A stretch of 36,304 nucleotides of DNA from Rhizobiales bacterium 65-9 (lineage in GTDB: Bacteria > Pseudomonadota > Alphaproteobacteria > Rhizobiales > Beijerinckiaceae), in NCBI GenBank assembly GCA_001899525.1, contig MKVY01000032.1:102137-138440 (forward strand). The letters run 5' to 3'. The position numbers and the translations under genes are program-made. The notes under the pieces are model-generated. The model was not told where the DNA came from. It did not search any database and worked only from the letters and a program-made list of their open reading frames with translations. Every line of letters begins with the position of its first letter. Within the stretch, counting starts at the first letter, position 1. This document shows, piece after piece, positions 7,263 to 15,578 of the stretch.

Positions 7263-8480
7263 ATGCGTGATCGCCTCGAACTTCCCCGGCTCTCTCTAGC
7301 TGAGCGTGATCGACGCTGGGCCATGACGCGCAAGGAAATGCGGGCTCGCGGCCTGGATTGCCTCGTACTCTGGGGCTGGCCAACCATGTGGGACTTCTGC
7401 ACTGCCAATGCGCGCTATCTCTGTCCGATCGGCGGCAATGCGGAAAACAACACGTTGGTGTTTCCCGCTGAGGGCAAACCCGTCTCCTTCGTATCTCTGC
7501 CGACTTTCGTTGAATATTGGAAACGGGCGCAGGATTGGGTGAACGATGTGCGTTGCCGCCGAAATTCCTGGGCCGAGACCGTCGTCACGCAGATCAAGGA
7601 GATGGGCCTCGAACGCGGGGTGATTGGCATGGATGGTCTTTCGGGGCCGCTAGATCCGGACGGGTGGCTGCCGCACAGCGTGTTCGAGGCGATCAAGGCC
7701 GCGCTTCCGCATGCCCGTTTTGTCAATCTCGACGATCTGCTTGAAACCACACGCTGCATCAAGAGCCGCGAGGAGCTGGACATGCTGGAGGTCGCCGCGA
7801 CCCTGGGCGACAAGATGCTGCAGGTTTGCCGGGATCTGGCGCGCCCTGGCGTACGTGAATCCGAAGTCTACGCAAGCATGATGCAAGCTATGCTAGCCGA
7901 TGGCGGCGAGGAGCCGACGCTGTTCCTGTGGGCATGCGATCGCTATCCGTTCCCTCATCCTTTCCGCCTGCCGACCATACGGCCGATGGAAGCTCGCGAT
8001 CTCATCACTTGTGAGATCCATCCCAAGATCGGCGGATATTTCACCCATGTCGAGCGCACGTTCTGTCTCGGTAAGCCGGATCCTAACACACAGCGTATCT
8101 ATGATGGATGCGTGGCGGCGTTCCAAAAAGGGCTCGACCTGTTTGGGCCAGGAAAATCGATCTCCGTCTGCATGAACGAGGTCAAGCGCGTCATCGACGA
8201 TGCCGGTCTTGGCATCTGCGAGACCGGCATTCATGGACACGGTCTCGCTTCACTCGAATATCCGCGGTATCGGTTCCATGCGTTGAAAGCGGACCAGGAA
8301 GCGCTTGCCACGATCGGCGATGAGTTCCGAGAAGGCATGGTTTTCGCATTCAATATTGATCTGTTCGACCCCAAATGGCGGAATGGCGAAACGGGCGCCG
8401 TCTTCGCGGACACCGTGGTCATTACAGAATCGGGTGCACGGAGCATGCACCGGTTTCCAGCCGATCTGGCGGTTCTCTAG
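7263..8480 (+). CDS. M24-family creatinase/prolidase-like hydrolase lacking canonical metal ligands
   Basis: This protein has 405 residues, the same size as creatinase. It has an N-terminal creatinase-type domain (to about 155) and a C-terminal pita-bread domain. Aligned by eye to aminopeptidase P, the five metal ligands D-D-H-E-E are replaced by E251, H262, H326, N364 and A382, so a dinuclear metal site is unlikely. The segment GGYFTHVERTF resembles the GYYTALERTLF region of creatinase, and H232 in PFPHPF lines up with its catalytic histidine. It therefore probably cleaves a C-N bond in a small amidine, urea or amide without metal, but the substrate is unknown. I chose the ATG at 7263 because AAAGGGGG precedes it; an in-frame ATG at 7215 has no good site. 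It heads the Liv transporter operon. Confidence 0.8.
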   Translation: MRDRLELPRLSLAERDRRWAMTRKEMRARGLDCLVLWGWPTMWDFCTANARYLCPIGGNAENNTLVFPAEGKPVSFVSLPTFVEYWKRAQDWVNDVRCRRNSWAETVVTQIKEMGLERGVIGMDGLSGPLDPDGWLPHSVFEAIKAALPHARFVNLDDLLETTRCIKSREELDMLEVAATLGDKMLQVCRDLARPGVRESEVYASMMQAMLADGGEEPTLFLWACDRYPFPHPFRLPTIRPMEARDLITCEIHPKIGGYFTHVERTFCLGKPDPNTQRIYDGCVAAFQKGLDLFGPGKSISVCMNEVKRVIDDAGLGICETGIHGHGLASLEYPRYRFHALKADQEALATIGDEFREGMVFAFNIDLFDPKWRNGETGAVFADTVVITESGARSMHRFPADLAVL

Positions 8481-8563
8481 TCGACAATCAAAATCGTACC
8501 GCAGTGCGCGTGGTTGGCACGTGGTTCGTACGGCCAAGAAATTCAATCATTTTGGAGGGGAAA

Positions 8564-9742
8564 ATGAGCCGACGTTTATTCGCATCTCTTCTTGTCGCGA
8601 GCTGCCTGTCTTGCACGGCGGCGATTGCGCAGCCGCAAAAGCCCGTAAAAATAGGCTTGCTGGCCACATTCTCCGGGCCATTCGGCATCATCGGCCAGGC
8701 GGTCAGTAACGCCATCATGATGGAGATTGAGGCGAACGGCGGCAAGCTCGGTGGCGTACCGGTGGAAGTCATCAAGCAGGACGATCAGGCCAAGCCCGAT
8801 GTGGGCCTGCAGGCGGCCACTAAGCTGGTGGAGCAAGATAAAGTCGACATTCTCATCGGCCCGACACTCACCAATGTCATTCTGGCCGCTTATCAGCCAG
8901 TGGTGCAGGCTAAGGTTGTTATGATTTCAACCGTCGGCGGTCCGAGCGAGCTCGCCGGGAAATTTTGTAACCCCTACTTCTTCTCGACATCCTGGCAGAA
9001 CAGCGACACCGCAGCGTCGATGGGACAGCACCTGCAGAACAAAGGCGTCAAAAGCCTGTATATTCAGGCGCCAAATTTCGAAGGAGGCCGTGAGGTCGTC
9101 GCCGGCCTGAAGCGATATTACAAGGGAAGTGTCGTGAAGGAAGTCTTCACGCCGATGACCCAACAGGACTTCTCCGCAGAACTGACCCAAATCCGTCTGG
9201 CAGCACCGGAAGCGGTGTTTGCCTTCTACCCGGGTAGCCTCGCGATCAATTTCGTCAAGCAATATGCACAAGCTGGGCTCATGTCCAAGATCCCGCTCTA
9301 TACGGCATCTTCGATCGATGGAACGAACCTTCCTGGCATGGGCGATGCTCCAATCGGATCGTATCAGACAGCGTCCTGGAATCCGGATCTCCCGAACGAG
9401 GCCAATCAAAAATTTGTGGTCGACTATCGCAAGAAGTATAACGCCGTTCCGCCCTTCTATGCCGCATATGCTTACGATGCGGCTCGCCTCCTGGCATCGG
9501 CGCTGAGGCAGACAGGCGGCGCCGGAGATCATGCTGCGCTCGCTTCGGCGATGGAAAAGGCTGATTTTGAATCTGTGCGCGGGAATTTCAAATTCAGCCG
9601 CAATCATTTTCCCATGCAGGACTATCACCTGCTCGAAGTGGTGAAGACAGCTGCCGGCGTCGTGGAGCAGCAGACCCGTGGCAAGGTGTTCGATCTGCAC
9701 GGCGATGATTTTGTCGAGCAATGCTCGATGAAGAGGAATTGA
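8564..9742 (+). CDS. Liv-type ABC transporter substrate-binding protein
   Basis: This periplasmic binding protein of 392 residues delivers a small ligand to the LivHMGF permease encoded next. A Sec signal peptide is clear (MSRRLFASLLVASCLSCTAA, cleavage near AIA-QPQ). The mature protein starts with KIGLLATFSGPFGIIGQAVSNAI, the type I periplasmic fold entry of LivJ/LivK-like proteins, and continues with DQAKPDVGLQAATKLVEQDKVDILIGPT. The ATG follows GGAGGGG by 3-4 nt; the open frame continues upstream to 8375 but that part overlaps the M24 gene end and has no signal sequence. Such proteins often carry aromatic or nitrogenous ligands rather than branched-chain amino acids, so the ligand is open. 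Confidence 0.92.
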   Translation: MSRRLFASLLVASCLSCTAAIAQPQKPVKIGLLATFSGPFGIIGQAVSNAIMMEIEANGGKLGGVPVEVIKQDDQAKPDVGLQAATKLVEQDKVDILIGPTLTNVILAAYQPVVQAKVVMISTVGGPSELAGKFCNPYFFSTSWQNSDTAASMGQHLQNKGVKSLYIQAPNFEGGREVVAGLKRYYKGSVVKEVFTPMTQQDFSAELTQIRLAAPEAVFAFYPGSLAINFVKQYAQAGLMSKIPLYTASSIDGTNLPGMGDAPIGSYQTASWNPDLPNEANQKFVVDYRKKYNAVPPFYAAYAYDAARLLASALRQTGGAGDHAALASAMEKADFESVRGNFKFSRNHFPMQDYHLLEVVKTAAGVVEQQTRGKVFDLHGDDFVEQCSMKRN

Positions 9743-9766
9743 AATCGCCGGTAGGGAGAACACTCT

Positions 9767-10636
9767 ATGCTTCCGATCCTGCTGGAGCAGACGCTGAATG
9801 GTCTGCAACTCGGCGTCACACTGTTCCTATTGGCATCCGGACTGACGCTGGTGCTGGGAATCATGCGGCTAGTCAATCTGGCGCATGGCTCCCTCTACAT
9901 GGTGGGCGCTTATGTTGCGTTCACTGTACAGCCGGCCACAGGATCGTTCCTGCTCGCATTGTTCGCCGCGGTGATCGCAACCGCCATTCTCGGCGCAGTC
10001 CTGGAGCGGTTTCTGTTCGAAAAGCTGTATTCACGCGGTTATCTCGAACAGGTCATCGTTTCTTTCGGTCTGATTATGTTTCTTGACGAGCTTGTCCGCG
10101 TAGTGTGGGGGCCGCTGCCGCTGCCGGCCGCGATCCCCGATATGTTCGAATGGAGCATCGAGCTTCTGCCAGGATTGCTCTATCCCAGCTATCGTCTCGT
10201 TATCATCGCTGCTGGTCTCGTCGTATCGATCCTGCTCTATTTTCTTGTGACGCATACCAAGCTCGGCATGATGGTACGGGCTGGGGCGTCCGATCGGCGC
10301 ATGATCAGCGCGCTCGGCATAAATATACGTGATCTTTACACGGCGGTTTTTGCCGGCGGCGCGGCGCTGGCTGCCCTCGCTGGTACTATGGCGGGGCCGA
10401 TCTATTCGGTGCAGATCGGCATGGGTGAGGCGATTCTCGTGCAAAGCCTGATCACAATCGTCATCGGCGGCATCGGCTCTATTCGCGGTACCGCCATTGC
10501 GGCGGTCCTTGTCGGCATTACCGATACGCTTGGACGTGTTTTTCTGCCGCCCGGCATTTCTCAAATTGCCATTTATGTCTTCATGACGATCGTGCTCGTG
10601 TGGCGGCCGCGCGGATTGGTTCCTGCCCATGCTTAA
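9767..10636 (+). CDS. livH: Branched-chain-amino-acid-type ABC permease LivH
   Basis: This inner-membrane permease subunit has 289 residues and about eight hydrophobic segments. It opens with LLEQTLNGLQLGVTLFLLASGLTLVLGIMRLVNLAHGSLYMVGAY, the conserved LivH start, and the segment around VQSLITIVIGGIGSIRGTAIAA is the coupling region that contacts the ATPases. It pairs with LivM, whose start overlaps its stop by 8 bp. The ligand is whatever the upstream binding protein carries. Confidence 0.93.
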   Translation: MLPILLEQTLNGLQLGVTLFLLASGLTLVLGIMRLVNLAHGSLYMVGAYVAFTVQPATGSFLLALFAAVIATAILGAVLERFLFEKLYSRGYLEQVIVSFGLIMFLDELVRVVWGPLPLPAAIPDMFEWSIELLPGLLYPSYRLVIIAAGLVVSILLYFLVTHTKLGMMVRAGASDRRMISALGINIRDLYTAVFAGGAALAALAGTMAGPIYSVQIGMGEAILVQSLITIVIGGIGSIRGTAIAAVLVGITDTLGRVFLPPGISQIAIYVFMTIVLVWRPRGLVPAHA

Positions 10637-11639
10637 AAAACTGCTGTCATTGCCAATAAAACATAGACTTCTCATCCTGGCCGGAGTTGCGCCGCTCGCA
10701 TTGCTACTTGCCTTCGCACCTTTCGTCTTTGAGGTGTTGGAACAACCATTCTATCTGCGCGTCGCCAGCCGCATCCTTGTCTTCGCACTCGCCGCCAGCA
10801 GCTTGAATCTCGTCCTCGGCTTTGGCGGTATGGTAAGCCTGGGGCATGCCGCATTTGTCGGCATCGGCTCGTACGTTGTCGCAATCCTCGCCTGGCATGC
10901 AAGCAATGAGGTTCCGCTTTCGCTTGGTCCATTTGTTATCGCAGGGACGACGGATGGGCTGGTGGCGTGGCCCGTTGCTATTCTCGCGGCAATGCTGAGT
11001 GCCTGCATCATAGGCGCCATCTCGCTGCGGACCAGCGGACTTTATTTCATCATGATCACACTCGCCTTTGCGCAGATGATTTACTATTACGCCGTGTCCC
11101 TGCAGCAGTATGGCGGAGATGATGGCATGCGCATGCGTGGCCGTTCGATTCTGCCTGGACTAGATCTCTCAAATCGAACGACGTTCTATTATTTTGCGCT
11201 TGCTTCTCTCGCACTCTGTTTGATTTTTCTCTTCTGCCTGGCACGTTCGAGATTTGGGCTCGTGATCAGCGGCATTCGACAGAATGAAACGCGTATGCGC
11301 GCTCTGGGTATCGAACCATATCCATATCAGCTCACATGTTTCACCATCTCCGGGGCAATCGCCGGCTTTGCTGGCGTGCTGATGGTGAATTTGGATTCCT
11401 TCGTCAGTCCGGCCGATCTTTCGATGGCACGCTCGAGCGAGCTCATTGCGATGATCCTGATCGGCGGCGTCGGCAGCTTGTGGGGGCCATTGCTTGGCGC
11501 CGGGTTTTATATCCTGGGGCAGCTGGGGCTCGGAACCCTCACCACATACTGGCCGCTCTTCTTCGGGCCAGCGCTCATCGTCATCGTGCTGTTCGCCAGG
11601 CGGGGACTTGTGGGCCTGTTCGTACCAGGAAGATCGTGA
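10629..11639 (+). CDS. livM: Branched-chain-amino-acid-type ABC permease LivM
   Basis: This is the second permease subunit, 336 residues and strongly hydrophobic with about nine membrane segments. Family signatures include SLNLVLGFGGMVSLGHAAFVGIGSYV near residues 55-80, the QNETRMRALGIEPYPYQL cytoplasmic loop, and MILIGGVGSLWGPLLGAGFY toward the C-terminus. The ATG lies 8 bp inside livH and its TGA overlaps the livG ATG (TGATG), so translation of the transporter subunits is coupled. Confidence 0.93.
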   Translation: MLKKLLSLPIKHRLLILAGVAPLALLLAFAPFVFEVLEQPFYLRVASRILVFALAASSLNLVLGFGGMVSLGHAAFVGIGSYVVAILAWHASNEVPLSLGPFVIAGTTDGLVAWPVAILAAMLSACIIGAISLRTSGLYFIMITLAFAQMIYYYAVSLQQYGGDDGMRMRGRSILPGLDLSNRTTFYYFALASLALCLIFLFCLARSRFGLVISGIRQNETRMRALGIEPYPYQLTCFTISGAIAGFAGVLMVNLDSFVSPADLSMARSSELIAMILIGGVGSLWGPLLGAGFYILGQLGLGTLTTYWPLFFGPALIVIVLFARRGLVGLFVPGRS

Positions 11640-12403
11640 TGGTTGCGGCACTTGAGATTGTCCATCTGCATAAGATGTTCGGCGCGCTGAAAGCGACCGA
11701 TGACCTCAATTTGGATGTCGTGGAAGGAGAGTTGCACGCGGTCATCGGGCCGAACGGAGCGGGCAAGACGACGCTGATCTCACAGCTTTCTGGGCAAGCA
11801 GCGGCGACGTCGGGCGAAATCCGATTCTTCGGCGAGAACATTGCCCGGCTGTCCATGCCGCAGCGCGTGCGGCGCGGCATCGTCCGCTCCTTCCAGATTA
11901 CCTCGCTCTGCCGAGAGTTCTCGGCGCTGACCAATGTTGCCCTGGCAGTTCAAGCGCGGGCAGGTCACAGCTTTCGATTTCTGCGGAATGCACAGAACGA
12001 TTCTCGCTTCACCGGCCCTGCGATGAATGCACTCGATCAGGTTGGACTGGCGCACCGCGCCGATGTCGAGGCAGGGCATCTCGCGCATGGCGAGCAGCGC
12101 CAGTTGGAGCTAGCCATCGCCCTTGCCGCGGAGCCGAAATTGCTCCTGCTTGACGAACCCATGGCGGGCATGGGGGCGGATGAATCCCATCGCGTGGTCG
12201 ATCTTCTGCGCGAGCTTAAGCGCCGGTACACGATCGTTCTGGTGGAACACGACATGGATGCAGTGTTTGCGCTCGCCGATCGCATTTCTGTGCTTGTCTA
12301 CGGCCACTGCATAGCCACCGGAACGCCCGAGGAAATCCGCAGGGACCCGGCCGTCCGCAATGCCTATCTGGGAGAGGATGCCGCAGATGCTGGAAGTCCG
12401 TAA
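11639..12403 (+). CDS. livG: Liv-type ABC transporter ATP-binding protein LivG
   Basis: This cytoplasmic ATPase has 254 residues. Walker A is GPNGAGKTT (37-45), the signature is the LivG-typical LAHGEQRQLELA instead of LSGGQ, Walker B is LLLLDEPMAGMG, and the switch histidine is in LVEHDMD. The C-terminal extension (ATGTPEEIRRDPAVRNAYLGE) is typical of LivG. The true start is the ATG at 11639, which overlaps the livM stop; the longer open frame from 11336 is a shadow of livM. It forms a heterodimer with LivF. Confidence 0.93.
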   Translation: MVAALEIVHLHKMFGALKATDDLNLDVVEGELHAVIGPNGAGKTTLISQLSGQAAATSGEIRFFGENIARLSMPQRVRRGIVRSFQITSLCREFSALTNVALAVQARAGHSFRFLRNAQNDSRFTGPAMNALDQVGLAHRADVEAGHLAHGEQRQLELAIALAAEPKLLLLDEPMAGMGADESHRVVDLLRELKRRYTIVLVEHDMDAVFALADRISVLVYGHCIATGTPEEIRRDPAVRNAYLGEDAADAGSP

Positions 12404-13085
12404 TCTGCGTGCCGGCTACGACGATAGCCAGGTGCTCTTCGGTATCGACCTCGATATCTCAGCCGGTCAGGTCGTGACCCTCCTCGGGCGAAACGGGATG
12501 GGCAAGACCACGACAGTCTGGTCGATCATGGGAGATCTGCGCAGCAGCGGTTCGATCCGTTTCGAAGGGCGGGAGATCAATCGGTGCACCAGCTACCAGG
12601 TTTGCCAGGCCGGGATAGCACTGGTGCCGGAAGGCCGACGCATTTTTCCCAATCTCACGGTGCGGGAAAATCTTGTGGTTTCTGCCGCGAACCGTCGTAA
12701 GGCTGCCGCGCCCTGGACGTTCGAGCGAGTTCTCGAGATGTTTCCGTCCCTAGGGCACAGGCTCGACAATTTCGGCAATCAATTATCGGGCGGCGAGCAG
12801 CAGATGCTGGCGGTCGGCCGGGCACTCATGACCAATCCGACGCTTCTGATTCTAGATGAAGCCACCGAGGGACTTGCTCCCAAGATCTGCGCCGAAATCT
12901 GGGACTGTCTCGAGCAACTGAAAGCCTTAGGCCAATCTATTCTGGTGATCGATAAGAACATCGCGCACATCACCAGGATCGCTGATTACCACTATGTGCT
13001 GCGTAAAGGCTGCATCGTTTGGAAGGGCACGTCGAGTGAACTGCTGTCGGCTCCAACGATTCAGAAGGAATATCTCGGTATCTGA
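12387..13085 (+). CDS. livF: Liv-type ABC transporter ATP-binding protein LivF
   Basis: This is the second ATPase of the importer, 232 residues. Walker A is GRNGMGKTT (34-42), the signature LSGGEQQML, Walker B LLILDEATEGL, and IALVPEGRRIFPNLTVREN is diagnostic of LivF. The switch histidine position reads VIDKNIAHI rather than the usual VEQN, a mild variation. The ATG at 12387 follows GGAGAGG (12371-12377) by 9 nt and overlaps livG by 17 bp; two earlier in-frame starts leave no room for that site. Confidence 0.92.
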   Translation: MLEVRNLRAGYDDSQVLFGIDLDISAGQVVTLLGRNGMGKTTTVWSIMGDLRSSGSIRFEGREINRCTSYQVCQAGIALVPEGRRIFPNLTVRENLVVSAANRRKAAAPWTFERVLEMFPSLGHRLDNFGNQLSGGEQQMLAVGRALMTNPTLLILDEATEGLAPKICAEIWDCLEQLKALGQSILVIDKNIAHITRIADYHYVLRKGCIVWKGTSSELLSAPTIQKEYLGI

Positions 13086-13113
13086 AACACGGTGATGCTT
13101 GGGGGCAAGGATA

Positions 13114-13620
13114 ATGGAACAGGGACAGAGGGCCGCCCCGGCATTTCGCCGGATCGTGACTGGGCACAATGGGGAGGGAAAGCCGGTTGTCCTCAGTGAT
13201 GGGCTCGCCGCCAATCATAAGTTTCCCGATGGCGATATCTCGTCGACGTTGATGTGGTCGACCGACGCAAGCCCTACCTCCATTCTGGGTGCCGCGGACG
13301 AGGGCCTGCGCATTCTTGGGACCGCGCCACCATCAGGTGGAAGCCGCTTCGCCATGATGGAATTCCAACCCGGCAATGTCATGCATGGGCTGCATCGCAC
13401 CGACACGGTCGATTACGTGATCTGCGTTGATGGCGAAATCGACATGTTCCTCGACGAGGTTCGCTTCGTCACCCTGCGCGCGGGCGATGTGTTGATCCAG
13501 CGCGGCACCGATCACGCCTGGGTCAATCGTAGCGCAGCACCATGCCGCCTTGCAGTGGTGCTGTTGGATGCGGTGCCGAAACGGGAAGGCTCGGTGTCGG
13601 GCGATATCAGCGCGCGTTGA
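13114..13620 (+). CDS. Cupin-domain protein, last gene of the Liv operon
   Basis: This is a 168-residue single-cupin protein. The central part shows the two cupin motifs in loose form: MHGLHRTDTVDYVICVDGEIDM, then GDVLIQRGTDHAWVNRS. Several histidines and acidic residues could hold a metal, but the first motif lacks the usual HxH pair, so a metal-free binding or isomerase role is as likely as a dioxygenase one. It starts 28 bp after livF behind an AAGG site, so it belongs to the same transcript as the importer. Its place beside an uptake system suggests it acts on or senses the imported compound (inference). Confidence 0.8.
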   Translation: MEQGQRAAPAFRRIVTGHNGEGKPVVLSDGLAANHKFPDGDISSTLMWSTDASPTSILGAADEGLRILGTAPPSGGSRFAMMEFQPGNVMHGLHRTDTVDYVICVDGEIDMFLDEVRFVTLRAGDVLIQRGTDHAWVNRSAAPCRLAVVLLDAVPKREGSVSGDISAR

Positions 13621-13664
13621 TCGACCGACCGGGAGGTCAGGCGCGACTGGGGCGGATTCTCACA

Positions 13665-13693
13665 TTGACAGTAACTCTCATGTGAGTTACATA
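13665..13693 (+). promoter_or_regulatory. Second TetR-type promoter/operator, before the LLM oxygenase
   Basis: The layout is TTGACA (13665-13670), a 17-bp spacer and TACATA (13688-13693). The spacer contains GTAACTC-TCATGT-GAGTTAC (13671-13690), a perfect 7-bp inverted repeat. It differs from the site at 7115-7134 at only two operator positions and has the same spacing to both boxes, so one regulator almost certainly binds both. Confidence 0.8.
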
Positions 13694-13755
13694 AAGAGCC
13701 ATCCTCACAGTGGCGCTTGGTAGAGGACGAATGACCGTTCAGAGGAGACGTTCTC

Positions 13756-14880
13756 GTGAATATACGAGCTCAAGCCAATACCCGTTCTTCGCTCTACAAT
13801 GGCAACAAGCTGAAGCTTGGATTATTCGCCGCCAATTGCTCGTCCGGGCGCGCGGCGACCAAGGTGCCGGAGCGCTGGAGAGCGACCTGGGATGACAATC
13901 TGGAACTCGCGCAGATGGCGGATGCGGCGGGTCTGGATTTTCTGCTGCCGATCGCGCGTTGGAAGGGCTATCGCGGCGAAACCAATTTTCATGGTTCCGT
14001 GCTCGAGCCAACGTTATGGGCCGCCGGTCTTCTCGCCCATACGAAGCAGATCACTATTTTCTCGACGATCCACGCGCCGCTATTCCATCCTGTTGTCGCA
14101 GCAAAGCAGTTTGCAACTGCCGATCTCATCGGTCGTGGCCGTATGGCGATGAATGTTGTTTGCGGCTGGAACCAGGACGAATTCGATATGTTCGGGATCG
14201 AGAATCGCGAGCACAGCCAGCGCTATGCCTACGGCAAGGAATGGCTGCAGGTGATAAGGCGTTTGTGGGAGAGTGAAGGCGAATTTGATTTCGACGGCAA
14301 ATTTATCAAGCTCAAAGGATTGATCTCCAATCCCAAGCCGTATCTTGGATCCCGCCCACTGATCATGAATGCCGGCGCATCGCCTGCAGGCCAGGATTTT
14401 GCGCTTGAGCAATCAGATATCTTATTTAATCTTCTGGTCACGCCTGAACAGGGTGCCAAGGCGGTTGCCGCGGCGCGGGCGCGTGCTAACGAGCTCAATC
14501 GCCAGGATATTAAAATATTCACCGCCGGTTATTACGTCTGCCGGCCGACACGTAAAGAGGCGTTGGATTATCATCGCTATTACGTGGAGGAGAATGGCGA
14601 TCTTGATGCTTACGATCATCTCCTCGATCTTCAGTTTCCAAACCCTGAAGCACGTAATCTTCATGGAGCGGATGCTTTGCGCATGCGCCATATTGGCGGT
14701 AATGGCAGTTATCCGATGATCGGCTCGCCGGACGATATCGCTGAGGAACTCAAGATGATCAGCGATATCGGATACGACGGAATGGCTGCTTCGTTTGTCA
14801 ATTATGCCGAGGAGTTTCCGTACTTCAGAGATGAGGTCCTGCCGCGGTTAGAACGCCTGGGGCTGAGGACAAAACTGTAG
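13756..14880 (+). CDS. LLM-class FMN-dependent monooxygenase, RutA-related
   Basis: This 374-residue TIM-barrel oxygenase uses FMNH2 and O2. It has the layout of the RutA/alkanesulfonate-monooxygenase group: LKLGLFAANCSSG at the start, DFLLPIARWKGYRGETNFHG (62-80) like the RutA FRGFGGET loop, NVVCGWNQDEFDMFG (133-147) at the flavin site, and NAGASPAGQDFALEQSDILF later. RutA-type enzymes use a flavin peroxide to open amide rings, so ring cleavage of an N-heterocycle is a sensible guess; desulfurisation or dealkylation is the alternative. The GTG start sits 9 nt behind AGGAG (13742-13746). It has its own copy of the TetR operator and is monocistronic. Confidence 0.87.
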   Translation: MNIRAQANTRSSLYNGNKLKLGLFAANCSSGRAATKVPERWRATWDDNLELAQMADAAGLDFLLPIARWKGYRGETNFHGSVLEPTLWAAGLLAHTKQITIFSTIHAPLFHPVVAAKQFATADLIGRGRMAMNVVCGWNQDEFDMFGIENREHSQRYAYGKEWLQVIRRLWESEGEFDFDGKFIKLKGLISNPKPYLGSRPLIMNAGASPAGQDFALEQSDILFNLLVTPEQGAKAVAAARARANELNRQDIKIFTAGYYVCRPTRKEALDYHRYYVEENGDLDAYDHLLDLQFPNPEARNLHGADALRMRHIGGNGSYPMIGSPDDIAEELKMISDIGYDGMAASFVNYAEEFPYFRDEVLPRLERLGLRTKL

Positions 14881-14934
14881 ACGAAATAGCCGATTAGAAG
14901 TGGCGCCGCGATTGATCTCTGTTCGATCGTCTCA

Positions 14935-14962
14935 ATAGTACGTTTGTCGAGATCTTAACTAT
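14935..14962 (+). repeat. 28-bp intergenic motif, copy B
   Basis: This plus-strand copy reads ATAGTACGTTTGTC, then GAGATC, then TTAACTAT. It matches copy A at 26 of 28 and copy C at 24 of 28 positions. It lies 55 bp after the LLM oxygenase stop and over 600 bp before dctP, at the start of the decay zone. Confidence 0.7.
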
Positions 14963-15055
14963 GCGAAGAATAACGCGACTGGTGCGGCGTCAATGGAGGC
15001 TCGCGGCATCGATAGTGTAGTTGTCGGATTCGTCACTATCGGCCATCTTGGTGGG

Positions 15056-15202
15056 TTACGCAGTTCTCGGTGTAGAAGACCCGCGTTCGGGGACCACTCG
15101 AGCAGCCAGGAGGATCAAAACGTCTGCCGCAATCACGGTAATAGGGATCATCTCCATCGCCCAGTATAATCCTGTCGCCCTGAACTTATAGATTATTTCT
15201 GC
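15056..15202 (-). pseudogene. Fragment of a membrane permease (C-terminal remnant)
   Basis: On the minus strand, between a TGA and a TAA, about 48 codons read a hydrophobic protein end (LYWAMEMIPITVIAADVLIL, then LAARVVPERG) that looks like the last transmembrane helix and tail of a transporter. There is no start codon context or upstream part. I cannot name the family. It could be chance, but the helix-then-basic-tail pattern is suggestive. Confidence 0.3.
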
Positions 15203-15502
15203 TCAGCGGTCAGTATAGTCGCCGTTCTTGATATCGGTCTCGAAAGAAATCCATAACCGGCGGGCCCCTTCGATCAAATGAATCCCTGTTGTAAAGATAA
15301 CGACCGCTACTCACTCTCACTGGCGTCGCGTGCCACCGGTTAAGTCAAGGCCATGCCGCGCGATCGACGCGCAGCGGCGATCCGCGCAGGAAGAGGGCAG
15401 GACTTTTGAGGCGGCCAATACCGCTCGCCGCCGATGTCCCATCCCCGACACGAGCACCTGAAGCGATGCAGCTGATTTAATGGTCATTCAGCTATGAGAA
15501 TG

Positions 15503-15522
15503 GTCCAAACTATGTATTGGAC
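15503..15522. promoter_or_regulatory. Operator-like inverted repeat before dctP
   Basis: GTCCAA and TTGGAC form a perfect 6-bp inverted repeat around an 8-nt centre, 57 bp upstream of the dctP ATG. The position fits a repressor or activator site for the former TRAP operon. Confidence 0.4.
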
Positions 15523-15578
15523 GCTTGTGCGGCAGAGTTCTAACCGGACGCCAGACGCTCATCCTGGGAGGGGATAAA

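Larger units (their letters stand above)
14881..15578. other. 698-bp gene-free gap with motif copy B and a permease fragment
   Basis: No intact gene is present. The gap holds the 28-bp motif copy B (14935-14962), a short reverse-strand membrane-protein fragment (15056-15202), and an operator-like inverted repeat near the dctP start (15503-15522). The rest, especially 15210-15480, shows stops in all frames. Together with the broken genes that follow, it looks like the edge of a degraded segment. Confidence 0.55.
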
